A stretch of 64,000 bases of DNA from Caulobacter sp. UNC279MFTsu5.1 (GCF_900114015.1 NZ_FORN01000025.1:1-64000); one strand, 5' to 3'; positions 52,530 through 62,950 are shown, counted from the first letter of the stretch. Translations and numbers: made by a program. The notes: generated from the letters alone by a model not told the origin.

Positions 52530-53198
52530 ATGCCCTTGCCTAGCGCACCGACCATTCTGCTCGCCGACGATCATTCGATCGTACGAGCAGGACTGCGCGA
52601 GGCGCTGGAGTCCCAGCCGGGCTGGACCATCTGCGGCGAGGCCTCCAACGGCCGCGACGCGATCCGCCTGGCCAAGGAACTGGTTCCGGACGTCATGATC
52701 CTCGACATCAGCATGCCCGACCTGAGCGGCGTGATCGTCGCCCGCGACGTCCGCAAGCTGAAGATCCCCACCGAACTGCTGATCTTCACCATGCACGACA
52801 GCGAGCAGTTGGTGCGCGAGGTGTTCAGCGCCGGCGCGCGGGGCTTCGTGCTGAAGTCGGCCTCGACCGACATCATCATCGCCGCCGTCGCCTCGCTCTT
52901 GAACCACAAGCCCTACTTCTGCCCAGGTATCACCGACGCCGTGCTGCGCGGCTACCTCTCACCCGGCGGGGCGGGGCTGGGCGAAGTCATCGAAGGGGCC
53001 GAGACCCTGACCACGCGCGAGCTGCTGATCGTCCAGCTGCTGGCCGAGTCTCGCAGCAACAAGGCCATCGCCGCGATGCTCGACATCAGCGTCAAGACCG
53101 TCGAGAGCCACCGCGGCAACATCATGCGCAAGCTCGGCGCCCATTCGCTGGCCGACATCGTGCGGTACGCCATCCGCAACAAGCTGATCGAGGCCTAG
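52530..53198 (+). CDS. LuxR/NarL-type response regulator
   Basis: A 222-aa response regulator: receiver domain (about 8-125: ILLADDHSIVRAGL, phospho-acceptor Asp59 in MILDISMPD, Lys in FVLKSAS) and a LuxR HTH (about 155-215: LTTRELLIVQLLAESRSNKA, ISVKTVESHRGNIMRKLG). No cognate histidine kinase is nearby, so it is an orphan. ATG 52530 is preferred to the TTG at 52512; GGAG lies 12 bases before it. Confidence 0.9.
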   Translation: MPLPSAPTILLADDHSIVRAGLREALESQPGWTICGEASNGRDAIRLAKELVPDVMILDISMPDLSGVIVARDVRKLKIPTELLIFTMHDSEQLVREVFSAGARGFVLKSASTDIIIAAVASLLNHKPYFCPGITDAVLRGYLSPGGAGLGEVIEGAETLTTRELLIVQLLAESRSNKAIAAMLDISVKTVESHRGNIMRKLGAHSLADIVRYAIRNKLIEA

Positions 53199-53214
53199 CC
53201 TCCCGGTTGGGGGG

Positions 53215-53259
53215 GAGAGCCGGCCCGACACATGCGTCGGGACATGTGGGCCGGCTCTC
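53215..53259 (+). terminator. Strong hairpin after the response regulator
   Basis: Perfect 12-bp arms GAGAGCCGGCCC and GGGCCGGCTCTC enclose further self-complementary bases. It starts 16 bp after the stop and could end transcription or stabilise the mRNA. No T-tract follows. Confidence 0.65.
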
Positions 53260-53426
53260 GGCCCGCGACCACGGGCGCGCTCTTGGGGGGTGAGCGGTCC
53301 GCGGCTTGCCAAGGGAAATCGGGGGTGACGCCTTGGCGAGCGAGCGGCGCCAGATTGCGGCCGCGACGCCCCGGGCGCCATCGGGTCAAACCCTAGGTTG
53401 GCGCGAGAAAACCCTTACGGCCACGA

Positions 53427-53678
53427 TCAGGCTAGGTGAGCCGAATTCTTGATCGCGCTCGCGGCGGCGGCCTGCTTCTGGCGAGCGCGCTCGATGGCGT
53501 CGTCCAGCAGCCTCAGGAACTCGGTCTGCATCTGTATCGACTCGACGTCCGTGGCCCTCACCCCGTCCAAGGTCGACTGCCGGATTTCCTCGAGTTGCTC
53601 AAGCGACAGCGCCGCGCAAAGGCGGAGGCTGAGGAACTGAAGCGCGGCCACTCGGATCTCAAGATTTGTCATCGGCAT
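53427..53678 (-). CDS. Small helical protein of unknown function
   Basis: An 83-aa protein if started at ATG 53678 (MPMTNLEIRVAALQFLSLRL); a longer version from 53765 is less likely. Charged helices (LEQLEEIRQSTLDGV, FLRLLDDAIERARQKQ) fill it. No recognised family and no membrane segment. The region around it is lightly coded. Confidence 0.5.
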   Translation of the reverse strand: MPMTNLEIRVAALQFLSLRLCAALSLEQLEEIRQSTLDGVRATDVESIQMQTEFLRLLDDAIERARQKQAAAASAIKNSAHLA

Positions 53679-54259
53679 GTCGCTGCGAAAACAAGGTGTG
53701 AGCAGATACGGACGGGTGGCGCCGTCGGATGTGGCCGACAAGGCAACCATAGCCATCAAGTTCAAGCGGCGCCACGGCTGAACTCCCCGCAGGCGAATCC
53801 CACGGCGGCGCCAGGATAGAACGGACGAAACGCTGTTTGGCCCGTTTCAATTGTTAACTAGTGCAAATGACGGGCTGATGGAAAAAGGCCGAAAACCGAG
53901 CATTCGTGAAATTCGCCAAGCCCTCGAACCCGCGGCGCGCGTGTGCTCGAACGCCATTTTCGCTCAGCGCGGAGCCTGCGCTAGGGGCAGAGCAAAGCGT
54001 GATGTGTTTCTTCAGGGCCGTCCACCGTTATCCCGGCGTCCGGTCCGGCCTGAAATCGGGCAAATCCCTTTTCCGGCCAGGAAAAACGACCCACATGGCG
54101 AGACGCGATCCAGCTTTGGCCGGGGTCGTGAGCGATTGGCACGGCCTAGGAAGCTCCGAAATCCCAAAACCGCCGGAGCTATTGAGGCGCGGGTGCGCTA
54201 TGATGGAGGCGTCGGTGATCGCCCCGCGCCACGCGGGATCGCCGGCCTGAAAGGACCTC
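53679..54259. other. Mostly non-coding stretch
   Basis: No gene that I can support. A frame at 53906-54250 lacks coding character (many Cys, Arg and Pro in no pattern). A weak inverted pair GCTCCG/CGGAGC lies at about 54151-54177. Locally lower GC than neighbouring genes. Confidence 0.4.
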
Positions 54260-54511
54260 ATGTCCGACCGACCGGACGCCCGTCAGACGACGCGCTGGAC
54301 CGCCCTGCTCGACCTTATCGGCATCCACCAGATCACGGCGCAGGAAATCCGCGCGGAGACCCTGTTCCTGGGGAGCCGTCATCAGGGGCGGATCATCGAA
54401 GGCGCGCGCCTGGAGCTCAAGGCGCCGGAACTCTCCGCCTATCGCGCCGCGCTGCTGCGGGCCGTGATCCGCGCGGCGCCCGCAACGGAAACCACGGGAG
54501 CCGATCAATGA
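54260..54511 (+). CDS. Small protein of unknown function
   Basis: An 83-aa protein (TRWTALLDLIGIHQITAQEI, then FLGSRHQGRIIEGARLEL). I do not recognise it. ATG 54260 is preceded by AAGGA. The stop overlaps the next start (ATGA), so it is translationally coupled to the coiled-coil gene. Confidence 0.6.
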   Translation: MSDRPDARQTTRWTALLDLIGIHQITAQEIRAETLFLGSRHQGRIIEGARLELKAPELSAYRAALLRAVIRAAPATETTGADQ

Positions 54512-54690
54512 CCGACGAAGACGCCCAGGCCCTGCGCCGGGAAAACGACTACCTCAAGCGCCGCAACGCCCAGCTGCAGGACGACGTCACCAGCCTGGGC
54601 GGCCAGGTGTTGCGCCTGCAGCAGGAACTGGAACGGGTGAGCGGCCGGCGCGTCATGAGCCCGCCCGATCCGCTGTCGGGCGGCCAGTAG
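54508..54690 (+). CDS. Small coiled-coil protein
   Basis: A 60-aa protein: residues 5-48 are a heptad-like coiled coil (LRRENDYLKRRNAQLQDDV, then LRLQQELERV). No family assigned; the length suggests an oligomerising adaptor. Start overlaps the gene before; the next gene begins 1 bp after its stop. Confidence 0.65.
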   Translation: MTDEDAQALRRENDYLKRRNAQLQDDVTSLGGQVLRLQQELERVSGRRVMSPPDPLSGGQ

Positions 54691-54691
54691 G

Positions 54692-54892
54692 ATGGGGCTT
54701 ACACCAGGCCAACTCGCGGCGTTGAAGAACCTGGCGCGCAAGAAGGCCGGCGAGGCGGTCGACTGGATCAACATCGCCGACGCCCGGGGGCTGACCGATC
54801 TGGGCCTGGCGGAACGCAACGGCGGCGGCTGGGTGATAACGACCGACGGGCTGAGCGCCCTGGCAAGCCATGAAGGCAAGGGTGTCGATTAA
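54692..54892 (+). CDS. Small winged-helix-like protein of unknown function
   Basis: A 66-aa protein, LTPGQLAALKNLARKKAGEA, WINIADARGLTDLGLAER and GGGWVITTDGLSAL. The pattern (helix, helix, short hairpin) is reminiscent of a degenerate winged helix. Third gene of the coupled trio. Convergent with kdpE. Confidence 0.6.
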   Translation: MGLTPGQLAALKNLARKKAGEAVDWINIADARGLTDLGLAERNGGGWVITTDGLSALASHEGKGVD

Positions 54893-54947
54893 CTCCGCAG
54901 CCCCTTGAAGTTTCGACGTTATCGGCGTCGTGCTTAATACAGCCTCT

Positions 54948-55640
54948 TCAGTCGCCGATGAAGCGGTAGCCGATCCCCGGTTCGGTCAGGATCATCGTCG
55001 GGGTCGACGGATCGGCCTCCAGCTTCTGGCGCAGCTGGCCGACGAACACCCGCAGGTACTGGGTGTCGTGGGCGTGGGCCGGGCCCCAGACGGCGGTCAG
55101 CAGGTCCTTGTGGGTCAGCACCTTGCCCCGGGCCTGGGCCAGGCGGGCCAGGACGTCGTATTCGCGGGGCGAGACCTTCACCACCATGCCGTCGCGGGTC
55201 ACCAGGTGCTTTTCCAGGTCGATCTCGACCGTTCCGGCCCGGATCGGCTCGACGGGACCTTGCGCGGCGCCGCGCTGGCGGAGCGCCACGCGAAGACGCG
55301 CCAGCAACTCCCCGACTCCGAATGGCTTTTCCACATAGTCGTTGGCGCCCAGGTCCAGCGCCTGGATCTTCTCGGCCTCCCGGTCGCGGGCCGACAGGAT
55401 GACGATCGGGCCGTCATAGAAGGCGCGGGCCTTCTCCAGCACCGCCTTGCCGTCCATGTCGGGCAGGCCCAGGTCCAGCACCACGGCGTCGGGCGACCAC
55501 AGGGCGATGCCGCGCAGGCCCTCCTGGCCGCTGTCGGCGCGCAGGGGCTCGTAGCCGGCAGCGTCCATAGCCGGACCTAGGAACCGGTGGATCTGCGGCT
55601 CGTCGTCGATGATCAGGATGCGTTGGCGGACAGGGCTCAT
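54948..55640 (-). CDS. kdpE: Response regulator KdpE
   Basis: A 230-aa OmpR-type regulator: receiver domain (ILIIDDEPQIHRFL, acceptor Asp in VVLDLGLPDMDG, near residue 55) and winged helix (about 135-228, SPREYDVLARLAQARGKVLT, YLRVFVGQLRQKLE). It activates the kdp genes when phosphorylated by KdpD. Starts 7 bp after kdpD, last gene of the operon. Confidence 0.95.
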   Translation of the reverse strand: MSPVRQRILIIDDEPQIHRFLGPAMDAAGYEPLRADSGQEGLRGIALWSPDAVVLDLGLPDMDGKAVLEKARAFYDGPIVILSARDREAEKIQALDLGANDYVEKPFGVGELLARLRVALRQRGAAQGPVEPIRAGTVEIDLEKHLVTRDGMVVKVSPREYDVLARLAQARGKVLTHKDLLTAVWGPAHAHDTQYLRVFVGQLRQKLEADPSTPTMILTEPGIGYRFIGD

Positions 55641-55647
55641 GACACGG

Positions 55648-58326
55648 TCATAACAGATGATGCGGAGTCGCGACCGCCTTGGGCAGGCTGATCAGGATCC
55701 GCGTGCCCTTGCCGTCGTGGATGGGGCTGGCGGCGGCGATGCGCCCGCCCATGGCGTCGACGAAGCCCTTGGAGATCGACAGGCCCAGGCCCGCGCCCTG
55801 GTGGCGGTCGGTGGGCTCCTCCATGCGACGGAACTTCTCGAACACCTGCTCCAGCTCGGCGGTCGGTATGCCCCGGCCCTCGTCCTCGATGCTGATCACC
55901 ACGTTGGAGCGATCCTCGTAGGCGGCCATCTCGATCCGGGCGCCGTCCTGGCTGTAGGCGATGGCGTTCTCCAGGATGTTGACCACGGCCTGTTCCAGCA
56001 GGCTGGAGTCGACGCGCACCAGGCTGAGCTCGACGGGGAAATCGCGGGCCAAGATCCGGGTCTCCAGCCGGCGCGAGACCCGCTCGGCCGCCGCGCCCAG
56101 CACGTCGCGCACGTCGGTCCAGTCGGTGCGCAGCCGCAGCGCCCCGCCCTCCAGCCGGGTCATGTCCAACAGATTGCCGACGTAGCGGTTCAGCCGCTCG
56201 GCCTCCTCACGGATGCTCAGCAGCAGGTCGTCGCGCACCGCCGCGCTCATGCCCTTGCCGTAGTCGATCAGGGTGCTGGATGCGCCCAGCACGGTCGACA
56301 GAGGCGTGCGCAGGTCGTGGCTGATCGAGTTCAGCAGGGCCGAGCGGAAGCGGTCGGCGCGGCGCAGGGTCTCGGTCTCGACCGCCTCCGTCGCCAGTTC
56401 GGCCCGTTCCAGAGCCACCGCGCCCTGCTCTAGCAAGGCCAGCAGCAGGCGCTCGTCCTCGGAGCCGGCGACCATGGCCCCCGCCTCCACGCCCGCCACC
56501 CCAGCTCGCGAGCGCACGCCCTCCAGCGGCCAGAAGGTCCAGCGGGTCTGCGGCAGGGTGCCGGTGCCGAAGCCGGCGGCCTCGCCCTTCTCCCAGGCCC
56601 AGCGGGCGGCGGCCATGGGCGCGGCGTCCAGCTCCTCCAGCGCGGGCGCGCCGGCGGCTGGCTGCAGTTCGCCATTATGGGGCAGCAGCACCACGGCCTT
56701 GGCCCCGACCGCCGCCGCCGTCTGCTCGGCCAGGGCCTGGGCCGCCGCCTCGCGCCCGGCCGCGGCCGAGAAGGTCCGGCTGGCGGCCAGCAAGGCAGAG
56801 ACCGCCGAGGCGCGCCGCTGGGCGTCGCGGCCCTGGTCCCGCACCCGCCCCGCCAACCCCCCGGCCGCCAGGGCGACCGCCCAGAAGACGATCAAGGTCA
56901 GAAAGTCGGTCGGCGTGCCGATCGCGAACGAGTGGCGCGGCTCCAGGAACATGTAGTTGTAGACGAGGAAGGCCACGGTCGCCGCCGCCAGGGCCGGCCG
57001 CAACCCACGCAACACCCCGGCCGCCAACACAGCGGCCAGGAAGATCATCCCCAGGTCCACGCGATCGAAGGCCAGGTCCAGGCCCCAGGCCACGACCGTC
57101 GCGGCGGCCACGCAGCCGGCGGCCAGCAGGTAGGCGATCCAGTCCACCGCGCGCCGGCGCGGCGGCGGCTCGACGATCGCCTCGTGCGTGGCTTCGGTGA
57201 CCACGTGGATCGCCGCCCCGCGCGCCTCGCGCAGCAAGGCCGCCGCCAGCGAGCGGCCCAGCAGCTCGCGCCAGCGGCTGTCGGCCGACTTGCCGATGAC
57301 GATCTGGGTGACGTTGTTGCGGCGGGCGTAGGCCATCACCGTGGCGACGATGTCGGCCCCGCTGAGCACCACGGTCGAGCCGCCCAGCTGCTCGGCCAGC
57401 TTCAAGGCGTCGCGCAGTCGGGCCGCCGCCGCGGGGCCCTTGGCCGGCTGGTCCAGGCGGTCGACGTGGGCCGCCGTCCAGGGCGCGTCCATCATCATGT
57501 CCGACAACCGTCGGCCGGCCCGCACCAGGCCAGACGCCATGGCGTCGCCGCCGACCAGCACCAGGATCCGCTCACCGGCCGCCCAGGGGCCTTCGACCCC
57601 TTTCTCGCGCATGGCGGCGACCAACTGGTCGTCGACGGTCTGGGCCGCGCGGCGCAGGGCCAGCTCGCGCAGCGCCGTCAGGTTCTCGACCTTGAAGAAG
57701 TTCTCCGAGGCCAGGCGCGCGGTCTCGGGCACATAGACCTTGCCCTCGGTCAGCCGCTCGCGCAGCTCGTCGGGGGTGATGTCGATCACCTCGATGGCGT
57801 CGGCCCGCGACAGGGCGCTGTCGGGCACGGTCTCGCGCTGGCGCACGCCGGTGATGCGCTGGACGACGTCGACCAGGCTTTCCAGGTGCTGGACGTTCAG
57901 GGTGGTCCAGACGTCGATGCCGGCCGCCAGCAGCTCCTCGACGTCCTGCCAGCGCTTGGGATGGCGCGAGCCCGGGGCGTTCGAATGGGCGTATTCGTCG
58001 ACCAGCAGCAGGGCTGGCCGGCGGGCCAGGGCCATGTCGAGGTCGAACTCCATCATCACGTGGCCGCGATGGTCGATCGGCTTGCGTGGCAGGACGTCCA
58101 TGCCGCGCAGCAGGCTTTCGGTCTCGCGGCGGCCGTGGGTCTCGACCAGGCCGATCACCACGTCCTGGCCGTCGGCCTTGCGACGGCGGGCGGCGCGCAG
58201 CATCTCGTAGGTCTTGCCCACGCCCGGCGCCATGCCCAGAAACACCTTCAGGCGCCCCCGGCCGGCCTTGACGGCGGCGGCCAGGAGCGCCTCGGGATCG
58301 GGACGTTTCGGATCGTCAGCCGGCAA
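55648..58326 (-). CDS. kdpD: Sensor histidine kinase KdpD
   Basis: An 892-aa KdpD. The N-terminal domain has a Walker A GMAPGVGKT (near 32-40), then a UspA-like domain (about 245-370). Four membrane helices (about 395-500) follow, then a GAF-like region and the kinase core with SISHDLRTP (His near 671) and GRGIPTAELEQVFEKF. It senses potassium limitation and turgor or ionic changes and controls KdpE. Confidence 0.96.
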   Translation of the reverse strand: MPADDPKRPDPEALLAAAVKAGRGRLKVFLGMAPGVGKTYEMLRAARRRKADGQDVVIGLVETHGRRETESLLRGMDVLPRKPIDHRGHVMMEFDLDMALARRPALLLVDEYAHSNAPGSRHPKRWQDVEELLAAGIDVWTTLNVQHLESLVDVVQRITGVRQRETVPDSALSRADAIEVIDITPDELRERLTEGKVYVPETARLASENFFKVENLTALRELALRRAAQTVDDQLVAAMREKGVEGPWAAGERILVLVGGDAMASGLVRAGRRLSDMMMDAPWTAAHVDRLDQPAKGPAAAARLRDALKLAEQLGGSTVVLSGADIVATVMAYARRNNVTQIVIGKSADSRWRELLGRSLAAALLREARGAAIHVVTEATHEAIVEPPPRRRAVDWIAYLLAAGCVAAATVVAWGLDLAFDRVDLGMIFLAAVLAAGVLRGLRPALAAATVAFLVYNYMFLEPRHSFAIGTPTDFLTLIVFWAVALAAGGLAGRVRDQGRDAQRRASAVSALLAASRTFSAAAGREAAAQALAEQTAAAVGAKAVVLLPHNGELQPAAGAPALEELDAAPMAAARWAWEKGEAAGFGTGTLPQTRWTFWPLEGVRSRAGVAGVEAGAMVAGSEDERLLLALLEQGAVALERAELATEAVETETLRRADRFRSALLNSISHDLRTPLSTVLGASSTLIDYGKGMSAAVRDDLLLSIREEAERLNRYVGNLLDMTRLEGGALRLRTDWTDVRDVLGAAAERVSRRLETRILARDFPVELSLVRVDSSLLEQAVVNILENAIAYSQDGARIEMAAYEDRSNVVISIEDEGRGIPTAELEQVFEKFRRMEEPTDRHQGAGLGLSISKGFVDAMGGRIAAASPIHDGKGTRILISLPKAVATPHHLL

Positions 58327-58329
58327 TCG

Positions 58330-58923
58330 CTAGCCGTCCTTCCTGTCATGGGTTGGGAGCCGGGCGTCCAGCGCCCGGTTGACGGCCAGCACATTGACCC
58401 GCGGCTGGCCGACGAAGCCGAACAGCCGATCCTGGACCTGGCCGTCGATCACCGCCTGGACGGCGGCGACCGACGTCCCTCGCGCCCTGGCGATGCGCGG
58501 CGCCTGGAAGCGGGCGTAGTCCGGCGAGATGTCCGGATCCAGGCCGGAGCCCGAGGTGGTCACCGCGTCGGCGGGGATGGCCACGCCAGGGTTCTCGGCG
58601 CGTAGCGCGTCGGCGTCGATCTTGACCCGCTTGGCCAGGGTTTCGTTCAGCGGGCCCAGGTTCGAGCCGCTGGAGGCCGAGGCGTCGTAGCCGTTGGCGC
58701 CGGCCGCCGAGGGGCGCGGGTGCAGGTAGCCGGGCTGGACGAAGGCCTGGCCGATCAGGGCCGAGCCGACCACGGCGCCCTTGGCGTCGCGCACCAGGCT
58801 GCCATTGGCCTGAGCCGGGAACGCCGCCTGGGCGACGCCGGTGACCGCCAGCGGATAGGCCAGGCCCAGCAGGACCGTGAACAGGCCCATCGAGACGACG
58901 GCGGGGCGAAGATGGGAGAGCAT
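58330..58923 (-). CDS. kdpC: K+-transporting ATPase subunit KdpC
   Basis: A 197-aa KdpC. One N-terminal membrane helix (MGLFTVLLGLAYPLAVTGVA), then FPAQANGSLV, GSALIGQAFVQPGYLHPRPSA and the terminal RVNVLAVNRALD. Its stop is 3 bp from the kdpD start. Confidence 0.96.
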   Translation of the reverse strand: MLSHLRPAVVSMGLFTVLLGLAYPLAVTGVAQAAFPAQANGSLVRDAKGAVVGSALIGQAFVQPGYLHPRPSAAGANGYDASASSGSNLGPLNETLAKRVKIDADALRAENPGVAIPADAVTTSGSGLDPDISPDYARFQAPRIARARGTSVAAVQAVIDGQVQDRLFGFVGQPRVNVLAVNRALDARLPTHDRKDG

Positions 58924-58950
58924 GGGCTTTGAGTCTCCAGGAATTGCAGC

Positions 58951-61032
58951 TTAGGCCAAGCCGAGGCCGGATACGATCAGGTCGATCAGCTTGATGCCGA
59001 CGAACGGCGCGACTAGGCCGCCCAGGCCGTAGACCGTCAGGTTGCGCGACAGCAGCTTGCCGGCTCCGATCGCCCGATACTTCACGCCCTTCAGCGCCAG
59101 CGGGATCAGGGCGACGATGACCAGGGCGTTGAAGATCACCGCCGACAGGATGGCGCTCTGCGGGCTGTGCAAGTGCATGACGTTCAGCGCACCCAGGGCC
59201 GGCAGGGCGACCACGAACATCGCCGGGATGATGGCGAAGTACTTGGCCACGTCGTTGGCGATCGAGAAGGTCGTCAGGGCGCCGCGGGTGATCAGCATCT
59301 GCTTGCCCACCTCGACGATCTCGATGACCTTGGTCGGGTCGCTGTCGAGGTCGACCATGTTGCCGGCCTCGCGGGCGGCCTGGGCGCCGGTCTGCATGGC
59401 CACGCCAACGTCGGCCTGGGCCAGGGCCGGCGCGTCGTTGGCGCCGTCGCCGCACATGGCCACCAGCCGTCCCCTGCCCTGCTCCTCGCGGATCAGCCGC
59501 AGCTTGTCCTCGGGCGTGGCCTCGGCCAGGAAGTCGTCGACCCCGGCCTCCGAGGCGATGGCGGCGGCGGTCACCGGGTTGTCGCCGGTGATCATCACGG
59601 TGCGCAGGCCCATGCGGCGGAGATCCGCGAAGCGTTCCTTGACGTTGGGCTTGACCACGTCCTTCAGATGGATGACGCCGACCAGGACGCCGTTCTCGCT
59701 GACCGCCAGCGGCGTGCCGCCCGAGCGGGCGATGCGGTCGACGGCGGCGCTCACCTCGGCCGGGACCAGCTTGGGGTCGAGAGCCAGCGAGCGATAGACC
59801 GCGTCCACCGCCCCCTTGCGCCACGACATGGCGCCGGCGTCGAGACCCGACTGGCGGGTGCTGGCGCTGAAGGCGATCGAGGTCGCGCCCTCCGGGACCT
59901 CGATGACGATCCCGGCGTTGCGGCCCAGCTCGACGATCGAGCGGCCCTCCGGCGTCTCGTCGGCCAGCGAGGCGCTGACGGCGGCGCGCAGGGCGGCCTC
60001 CGGACGCACGCCCGGCGCGGCGATCACCTCGGTGGCCATGCGGTTGCCGAAGGTGATGGTGCCGGTCTTGTCCAGCAGCAGGGTGTCGACGTCGCCGGCC
60101 GCTTCAACGGCCCGGCCGGACGTGGCCAGGACGTTGTGCTTCATCAGCCGGTCCATGCCGGCGATGCCGACCGCCGACAGCAGCCCGCCGATCGTCGTGG
60201 GGATCAGCGTGATGAACAGCGCCCCGAGCACCAGCGGGTCCAGGGCAACGCCGGAGAACTTGCCCAGGCCCAGCAGGGTGACGACGGCGATCAGGAAGAT
60301 CAGGGTCAGGCCGGCCAGCAGCACGGCCAGGGCGATCTCGTTGGGCGTCTTGCGGCGGTCCGCGCCCTCGACCATGGCGATCATGCGGTCCAGGAACGTG
60401 CCGCCAGGCGAGGCGGTGACGCGGACCTTGATCCAGTCCGACACCACGGTCGTGCCGCCGGTGACGGCCGAGCGGTCGCCGCCGCTTTCGCGGATGACCG
60501 GCGCGCTCTCGCCGGTGATGGCCGCCTCGTTGACGCTGGCCATGCCCTCGATGATCTCGCCGTCGGTCGGGATCACGTCGCCGGCCTCGACCAGGATAAC
60601 CTCGCCGGGGACCAGCTTGTGGGCGGCGGTCGGGACGATCGTGCCGGTCTTGTCGTCGATGATCAGCTTGGCGTTGGTGGTCACGCGGGTGGCGCGCAGG
60701 CTGTCGGCGGCGGCCTTGCCCCGACCCTCGGCCACGCTCTCGGCCAGGTTGGCGAACAGCACGGTGGCCCACAGCCAGGCCGCGACCTGGATGGCGAAGC
60801 CGGCCGCCTGGTGGTTCGCCACCGCCGCGACGGCCGAGACCGTCGACAGCAGGGCCACGATCCAGGTGGCGAAGATCACCGGATTGCCGGTCAGCTTGCG
60901 CGGGTCCAGCTTGACGAAGGCGTCCTTGGCCGCGCGGCTCAGGATGGCCGTGGACAGGCCGCCCGCCAGGGCGCTGGCCTTGCGCCGGCCCTCCCCGGCA
61001 TTCTGGCCCATTGGGGTTTCTAGGGTCGTCAT
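58951..61032 (-). CDS. kdpB: K+-transporting P-type ATPase subunit KdpB
   Basis: A 693-aa P-type ATPase. Phosphorylation motif [10 protein letters not shown] (Asp near 320), actuator TGES (in [11 protein letters not shown]) and hinge [16 protein letters not shown] are intact. About seven membrane helices. ATG 61032 is chosen over the TTG two codons upstream. Follows kdpA after 19 bp. Confidence 0.97.
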   Translation of the reverse strand: MTTLETPMGQNAGEGRRKASALAGGLSTAILSRAAKDAFVKLDPRKLTGNPVIFATWIVALLSTVSAVAAVANHQAAGFAIQVAAWLWATVLFANLAESVAEGRGKAAADSLRATRVTTNAKLIIDDKTGTIVPTAAHKLVPGEVILVEAGDVIPTDGEIIEGMASVNEAAITGESAPVIRESGGDRSAVTGGTTVVSDWIKVRVTASPGGTFLDRMIAMVEGADRRKTPNEIALAVLLAGLTLIFLIAVVTLLGLGKFSGVALDPLVLGALFITLIPTTIGGLLSAVGIAGMDRLMKHNVLATSGRAVEAAGDVDTLLLDKTGTITFGNRMATEVIAAPGVRPEAALRAAVSASLADETPEGRSIVELGRNAGIVIEVPEGATSIAFSASTRQSGLDAGAMSWRKGAVDAVYRSLALDPKLVPAEVSAAVDRIARSGGTPLAVSENGVLVGVIHLKDVVKPNVKERFADLRRMGLRTVMITGDNPVTAAAIASEAGVDDFLAEATPEDKLRLIREEQGRGRLVAMCGDGANDAPALAQADVGVAMQTGAQAAREAGNMVDLDSDPTKVIEIVEVGKQMLITRGALTTFSIANDVAKYFAIIPAMFVVALPALGALNVMHLHSPQSAILSAVIFNALVIVALIPLALKGVKYRAIGAGKLLSRNLTVYGLGGLVAPFVGIKLIDLIVSGLGLA

Positions 61033-61051
61033 CTTCAAATCGCCTTTGCGA

Positions 61052-62764
61052 TCAGTGCAGGCCGGCGACCGCGGCGAGCACTTGGAAGTGCTCGACGATC
61101 GGCCCCAGCGCCAATGCGGGGAAGAACTGCAGGCCGCCCAGGATCAGGATCACCCCGATCAGCAGGCCGATGAACAGGCCGCCGTCGGTGGGCAGGGTCC
61201 CGGCGGACGGGGCCAGTTTCGGCTTGGCGGCCAACGAACCGGCCATGGCCAGGACGGCGATGATCGGCATGAACCGGCCCATGGCCATGGCCACGCCCAG
61301 GGTCGCGTCCCACCAGGGGGCGTTGGCGGTTAGGCCGGCGAAGGCCGAGCCGTTGTTGGCCGTGGCCGAGGTGTAGGCGTAGAGGATCTCCGACAGGCCA
61401 TGCGGCCCGGCGTGCATCAGGCCCTGCAGCGCCTGCGGCAACACCGCGGCGATGGCCGAAAAGCCCAGGGTCGAGACCGGAATGGCCACCACGGCCAGGA
61501 TCGACAGCTGCACCTCGCGGGCCTCGATCTTCTTGCCGAGATATTCCGGGGTGCGGCCCACCATCAGGCCGGCGACGAACACCGACAGCACGGCCATCAC
61601 GACCATGATCGCTATGCCCGAGCCGATGCCGCCGGGCAGGATCTCGCCCAGGTGCATCAGGAACATCGCCATGCCGCCGCCCAGGGGCATCAGGCTGGAA
61701 TGCATGCCGTTGACCGAGCCGTTGGAGGCTCCGGTGGTCATGGCGGCCCAGGCCGCCGTGGCCGGTGCGCCGAAGCGGGTTTCCTTGCCTTCCATATTGA
61801 CCGAGGCGTCGACATGGGCGGCGACCAGGGCCGGAGGGCTCTGCGTTTCGGTGACATAGATCGTCGCCGCGCCGGCCGACAGCAGGACCATGCCCGCCAC
61901 GACCAGGGCCCGAATGTCCTTTCTGGCCAAGACGCTGCGGCCGAAAGCGAAGAAGGCGGCCCAGCCCAGGACGTTGATCGAGACGGCGGTGACCAGGTTG
62001 GTCAGCGGCGTCGGGTTCTCGAACGGATGGGCCGAGTTGGCGTTGAAGATCCCGCCGCCGTTGATGCCCAGCATCTTGATGGCCTCCTGCGAGGCCACGG
62101 CGTAGAGCGGGATCTTCTGGTCGGCGCCTTCCAGGGTGTGGGCGGTGACGCCGGCGACCAGGGTCTGGGGCAGGCCCAGGGCGGCCAGGACAACGGCCAG
62201 CACCAGCGACAGCGGCAGCAACACATAGAGCGTGGTGCGCACCAGGTCGGCCCAGAAATTGCCGACTCCCTCGCCGCGATTGGCGACGAACGCCCGGGCC
62301 AGGGCGGCGGCGATGGTCGCGCCGGTGGCGGCCGAGACGAAGTTCTGGGTCGTCAGCACCAGCATCTGGCTCAACGTCGACATCGTCGTCTCGCCGGCAT
62401 AGCTCTGCCAGTTGGTGTTGGTGACGAAGCTGATCGCGGTGTTGAACGACAAGTGCCCGGAGAGCCCGGGGAAGCCTTGCGGGTTCAGCGGCAGCACGCC
62501 CTGCAAGCGCAGCACCGCATAGACCACCAGAAAGCCGACCAGGTTGAAGGCCAGCAGGGCGCCGGCATAGCCGTACCAGCTCTGGCCCTTGGTCGGATCA
62601 ACGCCGCAGGCCTTGTAGAAGACGGCCTCGACGGGACGCAGCACCGGGTCCAGCCAGGTGCGCTCGCCGTTCCAGACCCGCGACATGTACGAGCCCAGCG
62701 GCCAGCCGATGGCGACCGCCAGGCCTAGAGTCAGGGCGATTTCCGCCCAGCCTTGCCAATTCAT
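61052..62764 (-). CDS. kdpA: K+-transporting ATPase potassium-binding subunit KdpA
   Basis: A 570-aa polytopic KdpA. Conserved blocks include [19 protein letters not shown] and [21 protein letters not shown], the selectivity-filter-type loops. Reads ATG 62764, 13 bp after kdpF. Confidence 0.97.
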   Translation of the reverse strand: MNWQGWAEIALTLGLAVAIGWPLGSYMSRVWNGERTWLDPVLRPVEAVFYKACGVDPTKGQSWYGYAGALLAFNLVGFLVVYAVLRLQGVLPLNPQGFPGLSGHLSFNTAISFVTNTNWQSYAGETTMSTLSQMLVLTTQNFVSAATGATIAAALARAFVANRGEGVGNFWADLVRTTLYVLLPLSLVLAVVLAALGLPQTLVAGVTAHTLEGADQKIPLYAVASQEAIKMLGINGGGIFNANSAHPFENPTPLTNLVTAVSINVLGWAAFFAFGRSVLARKDIRALVVAGMVLLSAGAATIYVTETQSPPALVAAHVDASVNMEGKETRFGAPATAAWAAMTTGASNGSVNGMHSSLMPLGGGMAMFLMHLGEILPGGIGSGIAIMVVMAVLSVFVAGLMVGRTPEYLGKKIEAREVQLSILAVVAIPVSTLGFSAIAAVLPQALQGLMHAGPHGLSEILYAYTSATANNGSAFAGLTANAPWWDATLGVAMAMGRFMPIIAVLAMAGSLAAKPKLAPSAGTLPTDGGLFIGLLIGVILILGGLQFFPALALGPIVEHFQVLAAVAGLH

Positions 62765-62777
62765 GAAATGGGTTCCG

Positions 62778-62864
62778 TCAGAACTTGTCGGGCCGCAGCA
62801 GGGCCACGACCATGTACGCCGCGACGACCAGCGCCCCGGCTGCCCACAGCACGTTCACCAGCAT
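62778..62864 (-). CDS. kdpF: KdpF, small membrane subunit
   Basis: A 28-aa peptide with one membrane helix ([19 protein letters not shown]) and the typical ending RPDKF, directly before kdpA. KdpF stabilises the KdpABC complex. Too short for routine gene calling. ATG 62864 begins 2 bp after the stop of the mini-ORF upstream. Confidence 0.9.
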   Translation of the reverse strand: MLVNVLWAAGALVVAAYMVVALLRPDKF

Positions 62865-62866
62865 GG

Positions 62867-62950
62867 TCACACGCGCCTCAGGGCGGCGGCGAAAGCGGCG
62901 AAGGCCAGGAACAGCCCGCCGCCCAGCGCCAGAAAGATGAGATCAGCCAT
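62867..62950 (-). CDS. 27-aa membrane mini-ORF ahead of kdpF
   Basis: A 27-aa frame (MADLIFLALGGGLFL at the start, LRRV at the end) coding for a single membrane helix with a basic C-terminus. ATG 62950 has a near-perfect AGGAGG six bases upstream, much better than that of kdpF, and the stop is 2 bp from the kdpF start. Probably translated and coupled to kdpF, a leader or an extra Kdp peptide. Confidence 0.65.
   Translation of the reverse strand: MADLIFLALGGGLFLAFAAFAAALRRV

Noticed and set aside
54120..54160. TTGGCACG resembling a sigma-54 -24 box
   Set aside because: No GC dinucleotide at the -12 position.
53906..54250. 114-codon frame before the trio of small genes
   Set aside because: Irregular composition, no ribosome site, no similarity that I recognise.
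59167..61023. 618-codon plus-strand frame opposite kdpB
   Set aside because: Antisense shadow; kdpB is unmistakable on the other strand.
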